Positions 1 through 5,276 of a stretch of 5,496 nt of DNA are shown here, piece after piece. The DNA is from DASULK01 sp036381835 (GTDB lineage: Bacteria; Actinomycetota; Actinomycetes; Mycobacteriales; Micromonosporaceae): NCBI GenBank assembly GCA_036381835.1, contig DASVCA010000207.1:1-5496 (forward strand), given 5' to 3'. The translations under genes were made by a program, and so were the position numbers. How positions within the stretch are numbered: the stretch's first letter is position 1; every line of letters begins with the position of its first letter. The notes under the pieces are model-generated. The model was not told the origin of the DNA, ran no database searches, and saw only the letters and a program-made list of their open reading frames with translations.

Positions 1-343
1 ACGACACGTCCGGTGCGCCGATCTGGATCGGCACGAGGTAGTTCGCGAACGCGAACACGATCGGCGTCGCGAAGAACAGCAGCATGATCGTGCCGTGCAT
101 GGTGAACATCTGGTTGTACTGCTCCGGCGACAGGAACTGCATGCCGGGGCGGGCCAGCTCGGCACGGATGATCAGCGCCATCAGGCCGCCGATCAGGAAG
201 AACGCGAAGGCCGTGACCATGTACATGATCCCGATCTGCTTCGCATCCGTGGTACGCAGCAGCCGCGCGAGTGCCGAGCCTTTGACCGGCTGCCGGACCG
301 GCCATGGCCGGGTCACAATCGGCTTGGGTGCGACGGTGGTCAC
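1..343 (-). CDS. ctaD: Cytochrome c oxidase subunit I (aa3-type), N-terminal part, cut by window edge
   Basis: Catalytic subunit of the membrane-bound terminal oxidase that reduces oxygen to water with electrons from cytochrome c and pumps protons. Only 114 codons are present, about a fifth of a usual subunit I; the rest lies left of the window. Residues 1-35 form a basic cytoplasmic tail. A first membrane segment covers about residues 37-59 (IGIMYMVTAFAFFLIGGLMA), and a second about 80-103 carries FTMHGTIMLLFF. His83 in this motif is the known family ligand of low-spin heme a. The ending YLVPIQIGAPDVS matches the conserved loop after helix II. The GTG start at 343 is chosen because GGAGG lies 6 nt upstream. 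No other oxidase gene is visible, so it is either monocistronic or first in an operon running left. Identification is secure from the heme-ligand motif. Confidence 0.96.
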   Translation of the reverse strand, partial: MTTVAPKPIVTRPWPVRQPVKGSALARLLRTTDAKQIGIMYMVTAFAFFLIGGLMALIIRAELARPGMQFLSPEQYNQMFTMHGTIMLLFFATPIVFAFANYLVPIQIGAPDVS

Positions 344-349
344 GAACGG

Positions 350-354
350 CCTCC
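350..354 (-). promoter_or_regulatory. Ribosome binding site of ctaD
   Basis: GGAGG on the minus strand, 6 nt before the GTG codon at 343-341. It decides the start of the oxidase subunit. Confidence 0.8.
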
Positions 355-413
355 GGTTGTCGTTACTGCCCTGATCCGGTCGCCCTGTGATCCGTAGGGC
401 CTACCTCGGAGGC

Positions 414-441
414 AGGATAGTCCCACCAGCGCTCCGATCAG
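414..441 (-). promoter_or_regulatory. Possible ctaD promoter
   Basis: On the minus strand, TATCCT (419-414) is a fair -10 hexamer. It is preceded after 16 nt by CTGATC (441-436), which matches only the TGA core of a -35 box. Transcription would begin near 407, giving a leader of roughly 65 nt. A short inverted repeat, GTAGG-G-CCTAC (394-404), lies just downstream of the predicted start. Position and -10 are reasonable, but the -35 is weak, so this is tentative. Confidence 0.3.
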
Positions 442-481
442 CCGCCGGGTCGGTCGGTTTCTCATGGCGCACCCCGGGATA

Positions 482-517
482 GTCGGGCGATGCCCGACGC
501 CGCATCGGCGGCGATGC
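482..517 (-). terminator. Tandem hairpins after the DUF4265 gene, probable terminator
   Basis: Reading the minus strand, the stop codon at 527-525 is followed by a 6-bp stem with a 4-nt loop (502-507 with 512-517), then a perfect 7-bp stem GTCGGGC/GCCCGAC with a 3-nt loop (482-488 with 492-498). A further 6-bp pairing (519-524 with 535-540) spans the stop codon itself. There is no U-tract, as is common for actinobacterial hairpin terminators. The location between two co-directional genes, just past a stop, supports termination of the cupin-reductase-DUF4265 unit before ctaD. Confidence 0.5.
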
Positions 518-524
518 CGACAGA

Positions 525-989
525 TCAGGACGTTTCTGTCAACCGATCATGGCGGAACGAGATCCGGGCCTCCTGGTATTCCCAGTCCCCCTGCCGCTCC
601 CCGTCCTCGAGCAACCCGCGCACCGCGGCGTAGTCCACCGGGCCCGGCACATCGACCACGAGCAAGTCCGGCAGCGGCGAGGCGGACACCCGGCAGCCGT
701 GCGCCGCCAACGCCGCGGACAGGGGACCCTCCGCCTCGGGTCGCCGGATCAGCACCCGTACCGTGGAGTGCTCCCCCCGCTCGACCACCCGATCGACCCA
801 CAGCCACCCGGTCCCGTCCCGGTGCACACTCACCACGTCGTCGACGGCCAGCCGCCTGGCGAATGCGGGCGCGGTGAGCACCCGGTACCGGTCCCCGCCC
901 ACCGGCTCGCCGCGTACCTCCTCACAGTCGAAGGGCGGCCACTGGTCGTCCTGCTGCAGCCGGATGTGCAGGATCTCGGGTTCCGCCAT
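525..989 (-). CDS. DUF4265 domain-containing protein
   Basis: A 154-residue soluble protein without signal peptide or membrane segment. I recognise the DUF4265 pattern: residues 35-40 (YRVLTA), APAFARRLAVDDVVSVHRD around 40-58, GWLWVDRVVERGEHSTVRVLI around 61-81, then an alternating C-terminal half with DLLVVDVP (108-115) and GDWEYQEA (134-141). The molecular function of the family is not known to me, and no catalytic motif is visible. Upstream in-frame codons exist back to a GTG at 1037, but the ATG at 989 is chosen because AGGAGGT lies 8 nt before it and the domain begins there. It follows the aldo/keto reductase by 54 nt on the same strand and is probably the last gene of that operon, with its own strong ribosome binding site. 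Confidence 0.85.
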   Translation of the reverse strand: MAEPEILHIRLQQDDQWPPFDCEEVRGEPVGGDRYRVLTAPAFARRLAVDDVVSVHRDGTGWLWVDRVVERGEHSTVRVLIRRPEAEGPLSAALAAHGCRVSASPLPDLLVVDVPGPVDYAAVRGLLEDGERQGDWEYQEARISFRHDRLTETS

Positions 990-997
990 ACGCGGCC

Positions 998-1004
998 ACC
1001 TCCT
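998..1004 (-). promoter_or_regulatory. Ribosome binding site of the DUF4265 gene
   Basis: AGGAGGT on the minus strand, 8 nt before the ATG at 989-987. It is near-ideal and rules against the longer reading frame that starts at 1037. Confidence 0.85.
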
Positions 1005-1043
1005 CCCATCCCGACTCGCCTCCGGCGGCCGGGGCACGTCACG

Positions 1044-1898
1044 CTAAGGTCCCCGGCGGGCCCGTCCCGTCGCGCCGAGCGAGTCGATCTCGTGAACCTC
1101 GTCCGCGGTGAGGGCGAAGTCGAACAGATCGAAGTTGCGGACGATCCGCTCGGGCGTCACCGACTTGGGGATCACCGGGATGCCGTGCTCGAGGTGCCAA
1201 CGCAGCACCACCTGCGACTCGCTCACCCCGTGTGCCCGCGCCACCGAGGTCAACACCGGTGCCGCGAAGTCGGTGCTCTTGAGCGGGCTGTACCCTTCGA
1301 GCACCACGCCACGCGCCCGGTGCGCGGCGAGCAGTCCTTTGTCGTACAACACCGGACCCCAGCGGACCTGGTTCACCGCGGGCATCTCACCGGTGGCTGC
1401 GGCCAGCTCGTCGAGCTGCCGGATGTCGTAGTTGCTGACACCCACCGAGCGGACCAGTCCCTCGTCCCGTGCGGCGAGGAAGGCGCGCCAGATGTCCGTC
1501 CCGGGGTCCGGATCCGGCGGCCAGTGGATCAACCAGAGGTCGAGGTAATCGACGCCCAAGGCCGCGAGGCTCTCGGCCAGGCTCCGCCGCTCCCGCCCGG
1601 CATCCCGCGGGAGCAGCTTCGTGGTGAGGAACACCTGCTCGCGAGCCAACCCGCTGTCGCGCACCGCACGGCCCACCAGGTCTTCATTCCCGTACAGCGT
1701 CGCCGTGTCGATATGCCGGTAGCCCGTGCCGAGGGCGGTCCGCAACGCGTCGTACCCGATTGCCCCGGTGACCCGCCAGGTGCCGAAGCCGACCAGCGGC
1801 ATCCGGAGATCGTCGGCGAGCGACACAGCGGGTTGTCCGTCGGGCGGTACCGCACCGGCCCCGGGCCCCTGTCCCGCCGCCCGGTCCGACCTCGTCAA
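1044..1898 (-). CDS. Aldo/keto reductase (NADPH-dependent oxidoreductase)
   Basis: Cytosolic TIM-barrel reductase of the AKR superfamily, expected to reduce aldehydes or ketones with NADPH; the substrate cannot be read from sequence. With a 284-residue count, the catalytic tetrad is complete: Asp64 and Tyr69 in GYRHIDTATLYGNE, Lys94 in LTTKLLP, His125 in LIHWPPD. VGVSNY (152-157) and the cofactor segment IPKSVTPERIVRN (243-255) are also canonical. The usual ExHP stretch after NQV is RWGP here (residues 179-182). The longest frame starts with TTG at 1898 and overlaps the upstream cupin stop as TTGA, which suggests translational coupling. A GTG at 1826 would give 260 residues and an N-terminus (VSLADDLRMPLVGFGTW) closer to the family norm; the extra 24 residues are low-complexity Gly/Ala/Pro, so the shorter start is a serious alternative. 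Middle gene of a likely three-gene operon. Confidence 0.95.
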   Translation of the reverse strand: MTRSDRAAGQGPGAGAVPPDGQPAVSLADDLRMPLVGFGTWRVTGAIGYDALRTALGTGYRHIDTATLYGNEDLVGRAVRDSGLAREQVFLTTKLLPRDAGRERRSLAESLAALGVDYLDLWLIHWPPDPDPGTDIWRAFLAARDEGLVRSVGVSNYDIRQLDELAAATGEMPAVNQVRWGPVLYDKGLLAAHRARGVVLEGYSPLKSTDFAAPVLTSVARAHGVSESQVVLRWHLEHGIPVIPKSVTPERIVRNFDLFDFALTADEVHEIDSLGATGRARRGP

Positions 1899-2296
1899 CG
1901 GGGCGGCTCGTCGAGACCGGCCGCCTCGGCGGCCTCCGCCGCATCCTTCGTCCGGTGCACCACCCCGTCGGCGTGCTCGGGCGGCCCGTAGACGGTGTAG
2001 AGGATGAGCGGATTCGGACCGGTGTTCACGAAGTTGTGCCGGGTGCCGGCCGGCACGGCGACCAGATCGCCTTGACGCACCGGTCTGACCTCGCCGTCAA
2101 CGTGCGCCTCACCCACGCCGCTGACGAAGGTGAGGATCTGGTCGATCTCGGGGTGAACCTCGTCGCCGATCTCGCCGCCGGGCGGAATGGTCATGACGAC
2201 CAACTGCGAGTGCTTGCCGGTCCACAGCACCCGACGGAAATCGGGACTCTGCTCCGCGACAGTGGCGATGGTGAAGTGCTCCATGCCCGTACCCAT
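1895..2296 (-). CDS. Small cupin-domain protein
   Basis: A 133-residue single-domain cupin (beta-barrel, usually metal-binding). N-terminal FRRVLWTGKHSQLVVMTIPPGGEIGDEVH (about 20-48) and C-terminal YGPPEHADGVVHRTKDAAE (103-121) are signatures of a subgroup of small stand-alone cupins whose reaction is unknown to me. The first cupin motif appears as GDEVHPEIDQ with His48, Glu50, Asp52 and Gln53, and the second as PAGTRHNFVNTG with His87; His48 and His87 are the likely metal ligands, while the second His of a classic HxH is replaced by Glu50. The start is either ATG 2296 or ATG 2284 (MEHFTI, 129 residues); neither has a strong ribosome binding site, and homologues often begin close to the latter. 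It is the first gene of the minus-strand unit and its stop overlaps the reductase start. A role in sugar, metabolite or redox chemistry with the reductase is only inference. Confidence 0.9.
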   Translation of the reverse strand: MGTGMEHFTIATVAEQSPDFRRVLWTGKHSQLVVMTIPPGGEIGDEVHPEIDQILTFVSGVGEAHVDGEVRPVRQGDLVAVPAGTRHNFVNTGPNPLILYTVYGPPEHADGVVHRTKDAAEAAEAAGLDEPPR

Positions 2297-2355
2297 ACCC
2301 CGGCTGCCCGCGGACACGCCCGACACCGCGCCGGCCGCTACCCCTTTTCGGACCC

Positions 2356-2382
2356 GGTTTGTTCGACGTCGAAGCGGGCATA
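2356..2382 (+). promoter_or_regulatory. Possible SigB/SigF-type stress promoter for the universal stress gene
   Basis: GGTTTG (2356-2361) and GGGCATA (2376-2382) are 14 nt apart. This resembles the actinobacterial general-stress sigma pattern (GTTT, 14-17 nt, GGGTA), with C in place of the T. The spacer consists almost entirely of the palindrome TTCGACGTCGAA. A start near 2390 would give a leader of about 165 nt. Low confidence, since one -10 base deviates. Confidence 0.25.
2362..2373. repeat. 12-bp perfect palindrome, candidate operator
   Basis: TTCGACGTCGAA reads the same on both strands. It lies 66 bp from the cupin start and 185 bp from the stress-protein start, in the non-coding divergent region. 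Such a site would suit a homodimeric regulator, but no regulator gene is in the window. Confidence 0.45.
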
Positions 2383-2387
2383 CCGGT

Positions 2388-2413
2388 CGGACCGGGGCTA
2401 TGGCACCGGTCCG
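2388..2413. repeat. 8-bp inverted repeat with 10-bp spacer
   Basis: CGGACCGG (2388-2395) and CCGGTCCG (2406-2413) are exact reverse complements. Arm centres are 18 bp apart. It could be an operator or, in RNA, a small hairpin; nothing after it resembles a terminator tract. Confidence 0.5.
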
Positions 2414-2441
2414 CGCCGAATCCCCGCCGGTGTACCGCCGG

Positions 2442-2447
2442 TAGGCT
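2442..2447 (+). promoter_or_regulatory. Alternative -10 element for the stress protein gene
   Basis: TAGGCT matches the common actinobacterial TAnnnT -10 form. No TTG-type -35 box is found 16-18 nt upstream, so it would need an activator or an alternative sigma factor. A start near 2454 would place the 2471-2504 hairpin close to the mRNA 5' end. Confidence 0.2.
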
Positions 2448-2470
2448 GCGCCGGTGGGAGATAGGGCAGT

Positions 2471-2504
2471 GCGGCGGCGCTCCTGACAGCGGGAGCGACG
2501 CCGC
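2471..2504 (+). repeat. Strong stem-loop in the leader of the universal stress gene
   Basis: GCGGCG (2471-2476) pairs with CGCCGC (2499-2504); after one G/A mismatch, CGCTCC (2478-2483) pairs with GGAGCG (2492-2497). The loop is 8 nt (2484-2491). It sits 53 nt before the GTG start and no U-tract follows, so it looks more like a leader RNA structure than a terminator. Confidence 0.55.
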
Positions 2505-2544
2505 ACCTTGCTGAGCGTGTACCGGCACGGCGCCGGTCGACGGT

Positions 2545-2550
2545 GGAGGT
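2545..2550 (+). promoter_or_regulatory. Ribosome binding site of the universal stress gene
   Basis: GGAGGT lies 7 nt before the GTG at 2558. It overlaps the alternative upstream GTG at 2543, which therefore cannot use it, so 2558 is the start. Confidence 0.85.
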
Positions 2551-2557
2551 GGGACGA

Positions 2558-3436
2558 GTGGCCACACAGCAGGCACCCGTAGTCGTCGGAGTGGACGGCT
2601 CTGAACAGTCCCGCGCCGCGGTGCGCGTGGCCGCTCGGGAGGCAGCCATGCGACGCCTGCCGCTGCGGGTGGTGCACGCCTTCATCTGGCCGCTGCTGCA
2701 CGTGCCGCTCGGGCCGTCGCCCGCCGGCCCGCCGGAAGGGGGGCTGCGTCAGGAGGCCGAACGCATGGTCGCCGACGCGATCGCCTACGCCCAGGAGATC
2801 GCACCGTACGTTCCGGTCAGCGGCGACGTGGTGGAAGGGCAGCCGTCGGTGGTGCTGCTCGGCGAGTCCCGGGAGGCACCGCTGCTGGTCGTCGGCGACC
2901 GCGGTCTCGGCGGCTTCGCCGGACTGCTGCTCGGCTCGGTCGCCGTGCAGGTCAGCGCGCACGCCACCTGCCCGGTGCTGGTGGTGCGGGGAGATGACCG
3001 CACGGAGGGCCCGGTGCTGGTCGGGGTGGACGGGTCCCCGTTGAGCGATCTGGCGGCCGAGTTCGCCATGGAGGAGGCGGCCTGGCGCAAGACGAGCGTC
3101 GTCGCCGTGCACGCCTGGACCCATCCGGTCTCGCTCGGACCCGGTGACATGCAGCCCCTGGTACACGACGCGGTCGCGACTCAGGAGGACGAGGCGCGCC
3201 TGCTGGCCGAATCGATCGCCGGCCTACGGGAGCGCTACCCGGACGTCCCGATCGAGGAACGTGTGGTTCGCGGGCGGCCCGGATCGGTGCTGGCGGAGGA
3301 GGCCCGCAAGGGGGCCCAGCTGATCGTGGTCGGGGCGCGGGGGCGCGGCGGGTTCACCGGCCTCTTGTTGGGCTCGGTCAGCCAGACGGTACTGCACCAC
3401 GCACCCTGCCCGGTCGCCGTCGTGCGTGCCCGCTGA
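2558..3436 (+). CDS. Universal stress protein with two UspA domains
   Basis: Cytosolic ATP-binding stress protein of 292 residues, built of two tandem UspA folds of about 145 residues, as in the tandem-domain Usp proteins of mycobacteria and relatives. Domain 1 (about 6-144) opens with VVVGVDGSEQSRAAV, and domain 2 (about 151-290) with GPVLVGVDGSPLSDLA. Each has the ATP motif GxxG(x9)GS: G113-D-R-G116 to G126-S127, and G259-A-R-G262 to G272-S273, followed by CPVLVVR and CPVAVVR. Conserved nucleotide-site aspartates are Asp13 and Asp158. Both sites appear intact, placing it in the ATP-binding class. The GTG start at 2558 follows GGAGGT; an in-frame GTG at 2543 overlaps that site. The gene is monocistronic, divergent from the cupin operon and convergent with the AAA+ gene. 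Family members are typically induced by hypoxia, stationary phase or redox stress; I see no clear DosR-type box upstream. Confidence 0.96.
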   Translation: MATQQAPVVVGVDGSEQSRAAVRVAAREAAMRRLPLRVVHAFIWPLLHVPLGPSPAGPPEGGLRQEAERMVADAIAYAQEIAPYVPVSGDVVEGQPSVVLLGESREAPLLVVGDRGLGGFAGLLLGSVAVQVSAHATCPVLVVRGDDRTEGPVLVGVDGSPLSDLAAEFAMEEAAWRKTSVVAVHAWTHPVSLGPGDMQPLVHDAVATQEDEARLLAESIAGLRERYPDVPIEERVVRGRPGSVLAEEARKGAQLIVVGARGRGGFTGLLLGSVSQTVLHHAPCPVAVVRAR

Positions 3437-3474
3437 TCCGGCGGGGCCGGCCGGACGATCCCGGTTCGACCGGG
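3437..3474. terminator. Bidirectional terminator between convergent genes
   Basis: Immediately after the stress-protein stop, TCCGGC (3437-3442) pairs with GCCGGA (3450-3455) around a 7-nt loop. A second hairpin, CCCGG-TTCGA-CCGGG, occupies 3460-3474. The AAA+ gene on the other strand stops at 3483, so the 46-nt spacer is nearly all hairpin. Symmetric stems can serve both directions. There are no U-tracts. Confidence 0.55.
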
Positions 3475-3482
3475 TAGCCGAT

Positions 3483-5135
3483 TCAGGTCCAGTTCAGGGC
3501 ACCCGGTGGGTCGTCGGGGCCCCGATGGCGGGCAGAGGAGTAGCGGGTCGCACCGGGCCGATGCTCCATGTCCCAGTCCTCGGCGGCGGTCGCGGCGACC
3601 GCGCGGGTGTCCGCCCAGGCCCGGATGGCGTTGATCCGCTCGGCCTGGGTCACGCTGAGCGGCACCATGTTGACCAGTGCACGAACCAGATCGTCCTTGC
3701 GCAGTGGGCGGCGTTCGGCGAACGCGTCGAACAGCCCGCCGATGACCGCCTGTTCGATCTCGGCACCCGAGTAGCCTTCGCTCAGATCGGCGAGCTCTTT
3801 CAGCAGTACGTCGTCCACCTCGAGTTCCCCGGCCACTGGGATGTGCCGTAGCCGCTTGTTGATATGCACGGCCCAGATCGGTGCCCGCTCGGCCCGGGTC
3901 GGCAGGTCCACGAAGAAGATCTCGTCGAACCGGCCCTTGCGCAGCAGCTCCGGCGGCAGCCCCTCGAAGTCGTTGGCGGTGGCGATCACGAAGACCGGCT
4001 CGGTCTTCTCCTGCAGCCAGGTGAGGAAGGTGCTGAAGACCCGGGCGGAGGTGCCTGAGTCACCGACGCTCGCACCGGCTGCGATCAAGCCCTTCTCGAT
4101 CTCATCGACCCACAGCACGCACGGTGCCACGGCCTGTGCGGTGCGGATCGCGGTGCGCATGTTCTGCTCGCTGGAGCCGACGAGGCCGGCGAAGACCCGG
4201 CCGATGTCGAACCGCAGCAGCGGAAGCCCCCAGGCCGCGGCCACCGCCTTGGCGGTCAGCGACTTACCGCAGCCCGGTACGCCGGTGATCAGCACGCCCC
4301 GAGGCGCCGGCAGCCCGTAGACGGCGGCTTCGGCGAGCCACGAGCGGTCCCGTTTGGTCAACCAGCGCTTGAGGTTCTCCAGCCCGCCGATGTCGTCCAG
4401 GTCGACGGTGGTGTCGACGAACTCGAGCACGCCGGACTTCCGAATGGTCTGGCGCTTCTCCTCGTGGACGACCTCCAGATCGTTCAGATCGAGGACGCCG
4501 TCGTTCACCATGGCTCGGGCGAAGGCGTTCTCCGCCTCATGCAGGGTGAGGCCCAGGGCGGCCTTCGCGAACCGTTCTCGACCGATATCGTCCAGATCGA
4601 CCCGGATCCGTCCGCTGCTCGCGTTGGCCTCGATCATGCTGTCCAGCACACTGCGGATCTCGGCTTCGGTGGGCAGCGGAAAGTCGACGATGGTGATGTC
4701 CTTCTCCAACTCGAGCGGGATGGAGAGGGTGGGCGAGACCAGAATCAGCACCCGTGCCACCCGCCCCCATTTGAAGGCGGCGGCCACGTCGCGCAACCGT
4801 CGGATGACCGCGGGAGAGCCCGGCCGCTCGGCGCTGCCGTGCGCGGCGTGCAGATCCTTGAAGATGAAGACGCTGGGCTGATCGACACTCAACGCCACAT
4901 CGAGCGCGTCCTCCGGCTTGAGGGTGCCCTTACGCGGTGTGCCGTCCGGCTGCACCAGCCCCTCCGTCGCGGACCACGTCCAGATGGCACGGGGAGTCGG
5001 CACCCACGATGCGGAGTCCTTGGCGACCGCCGCGACCTCGGCGATCACCCGCTGCTCTTCGTAGGACTCGATGTAGAGGATCGGGAACCGCGCCTTGAAC
5101 AACTGCGACAGTGTCTCGCGGAACGACCTCGCCAC
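3483..5135 (-). CDS. Ycf46-like AAA+ ATPase
   Basis: Soluble 550-residue ATPase. Residues 1-240 resemble a degenerate AAA half, with ARFPILYIESYEEQRVI (15-31) and a Walker-B-like PSVFIFKDLH (87-96) but no P-loop. Residues 241-490 form a complete AAA module: DLDDIGGLENLKRWL (245-259), Walker A GVPGCGKS (285-292, Lys291), pore-region FAGLVGSSEQNMR (315-327), Walker B VLWVDE (340-345, Asp344 and Glu345), sensor 1 ATAND (Asn388), candidate arginine fingers Arg399 and Arg402 in LLRKGRFDE, and GYSGAEI (454-460). This arrangement matches the Ycf46 group of plastids and cyanobacteria, where a member has been linked to inorganic carbon use; the actinobacterial role is not known to me. The last 30 residues are hydrophilic and look disordered. 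GTG 5135 is chosen because GGAGG lies 8 nt upstream and homology begins there; an ATG at 5228 would add 31 unlikely residues. It appears to be a single-gene unit. Confidence 0.93.
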   Translation of the reverse strand: MARSFRETLSQLFKARFPILYIESYEEQRVIAEVAAVAKDSASWVPTPRAIWTWSATEGLVQPDGTPRKGTLKPEDALDVALSVDQPSVFIFKDLHAAHGSAERPGSPAVIRRLRDVAAAFKWGRVARVLILVSPTLSIPLELEKDITIVDFPLPTEAEIRSVLDSMIEANASSGRIRVDLDDIGRERFAKAALGLTLHEAENAFARAMVNDGVLDLNDLEVVHEEKRQTIRKSGVLEFVDTTVDLDDIGGLENLKRWLTKRDRSWLAEAAVYGLPAPRGVLITGVPGCGKSLTAKAVAAAWGLPLLRFDIGRVFAGLVGSSEQNMRTAIRTAQAVAPCVLWVDEIEKGLIAAGASVGDSGTSARVFSTFLTWLQEKTEPVFVIATANDFEGLPPELLRKGRFDEIFFVDLPTRAERAPIWAVHINKRLRHIPVAGELEVDDVLLKELADLSEGYSGAEIEQAVIGGLFDAFAERRPLRKDDLVRALVNMVPLSVTQAERINAIRAWADTRAVAATAAEDWDMEHRPGATRYSSARHRGPDDPPGALNWT

Positions 5136-5143
5136 CGGCGCCC

Positions 5144-5148
5144 CCTCC
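5144..5148 (-). promoter_or_regulatory. Ribosome binding site of the AAA+ ATPase gene
   Basis: GGAGG inside a longer purine run on the minus strand, 8 nt before the GTG at 5135-5133. It decides against the ATG at 5228, which has no comparable site. Confidence 0.8.
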
Positions 5149-5211
5149 CCAGCTGGCCAGCGTCCGGGCAACATCGCGTCGATTGGACTGCCAGATGCTG
5201 CTGGCGGTGAA

Positions 5212-5220
5212 ACCCTAACA
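5212..5220 (-). promoter_or_regulatory. Possible extended -10 promoter of the AAA+ gene
   Basis: On the minus strand, TGTTAGGGT fits the extended -10 form TGnTAnnnT. No good -35 box lies 16-18 nt upstream, which extended -10 promoters can tolerate. A start near 5205 would give a leader of about 70 nt and would exclude the upstream ATG at 5228. Confidence 0.3.
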
Positions 5221-5249
5221 CCCTTCAAGATCGATTAGCGCTACGGACG

Positions 5250-5264
5250 CGGCGTGACACGCCG
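5250..5264. repeat. 15-nt inverted repeat, candidate operator
   Basis: CGGCGTG-A-CACGCCG has 7-bp exact arms around one central base. It lies about 30 bp upstream of the candidate -10 of the AAA+ gene, over the -35 region or just upstream. It could be a regulator site; no known consensus is recognised. Confidence 0.4.
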
Positions 5265-5276
5265 TCGAATCCCTGC

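Larger units (their letters stand above)
2297..2557. promoter_or_regulatory. Divergent intergenic control region between cupin operon and stress protein
   Basis: These 261 bases separate two divergent genes, so promoters for both directions must lie here. Visible elements are a 12-bp perfect palindrome (2362-2373), an 8-bp inverted repeat (2388-2395 with 2406-2413), a long hairpin (2471-2504) and repeated CCGGT motifs between 2383 and 2455. I see no gene inside it; frames running across it are continuations of flanking coding frames. On the minus strand I find no convincing -35/-10 pair for the cupin operon. Confidence 0.7.

Noticed and set aside
84..397. Two overlapping plus-strand frames of about 100 codons
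   Set aside because: They are antisense to ctaD, which has membrane segments and the heme-ligand motif on the minus strand.
549..1991. 480-codon open frame on the plus strand across DUF4265, the reductase and the cupin end
   Set aside because: It lies opposite genes with clear domain motifs, its product is a low-complexity Arg/Pro/His-rich string with no recognisable domain, and such shadow frames are usual in GC-rich DNA.
2543..2557. Earlier GTG start for the universal stress protein
   Set aside because: This codon overlaps the GGAGGT site that serves the GTG at 2558, and homology begins just after 2558.
2297..2557. DosR-type or LexA-type boxes before the universal stress gene
   Set aside because: I looked for GGGAC...GTCCC-like and TCGAAC...GTTCGA sites and found none; the 12-bp palindrome has a different geometry.
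2297..3166. Long N-terminal extension of the cupin frame across the intergenic region and into the stress gene
   Set aside because: The extension is antisense to a well-supported UspA gene and has no homology-like motifs; the cupin fold begins close to 2284-2296.
4464..5210. 248-codon plus-strand frame, and similar frames at 3841-4320 and 4354-4881
   Set aside because: All are antisense to the AAA+ ATPase, whose Walker and sensor motifs establish the coding strand.
5136..5228. 31-residue N-terminal extension of the AAA+ ATPase from ATG 5228
   Set aside because: It contains the ribosome binding site of the GTG at 5135, has no such site of its own, lies upstream of the candidate transcript start and has unconserved-looking composition.
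5264..5273. GTCGAATCCC, resembling a tRNA T-loop
   Set aside because: No matching acceptor stem, D-arm or anticodon arm can be built around it on either strand.
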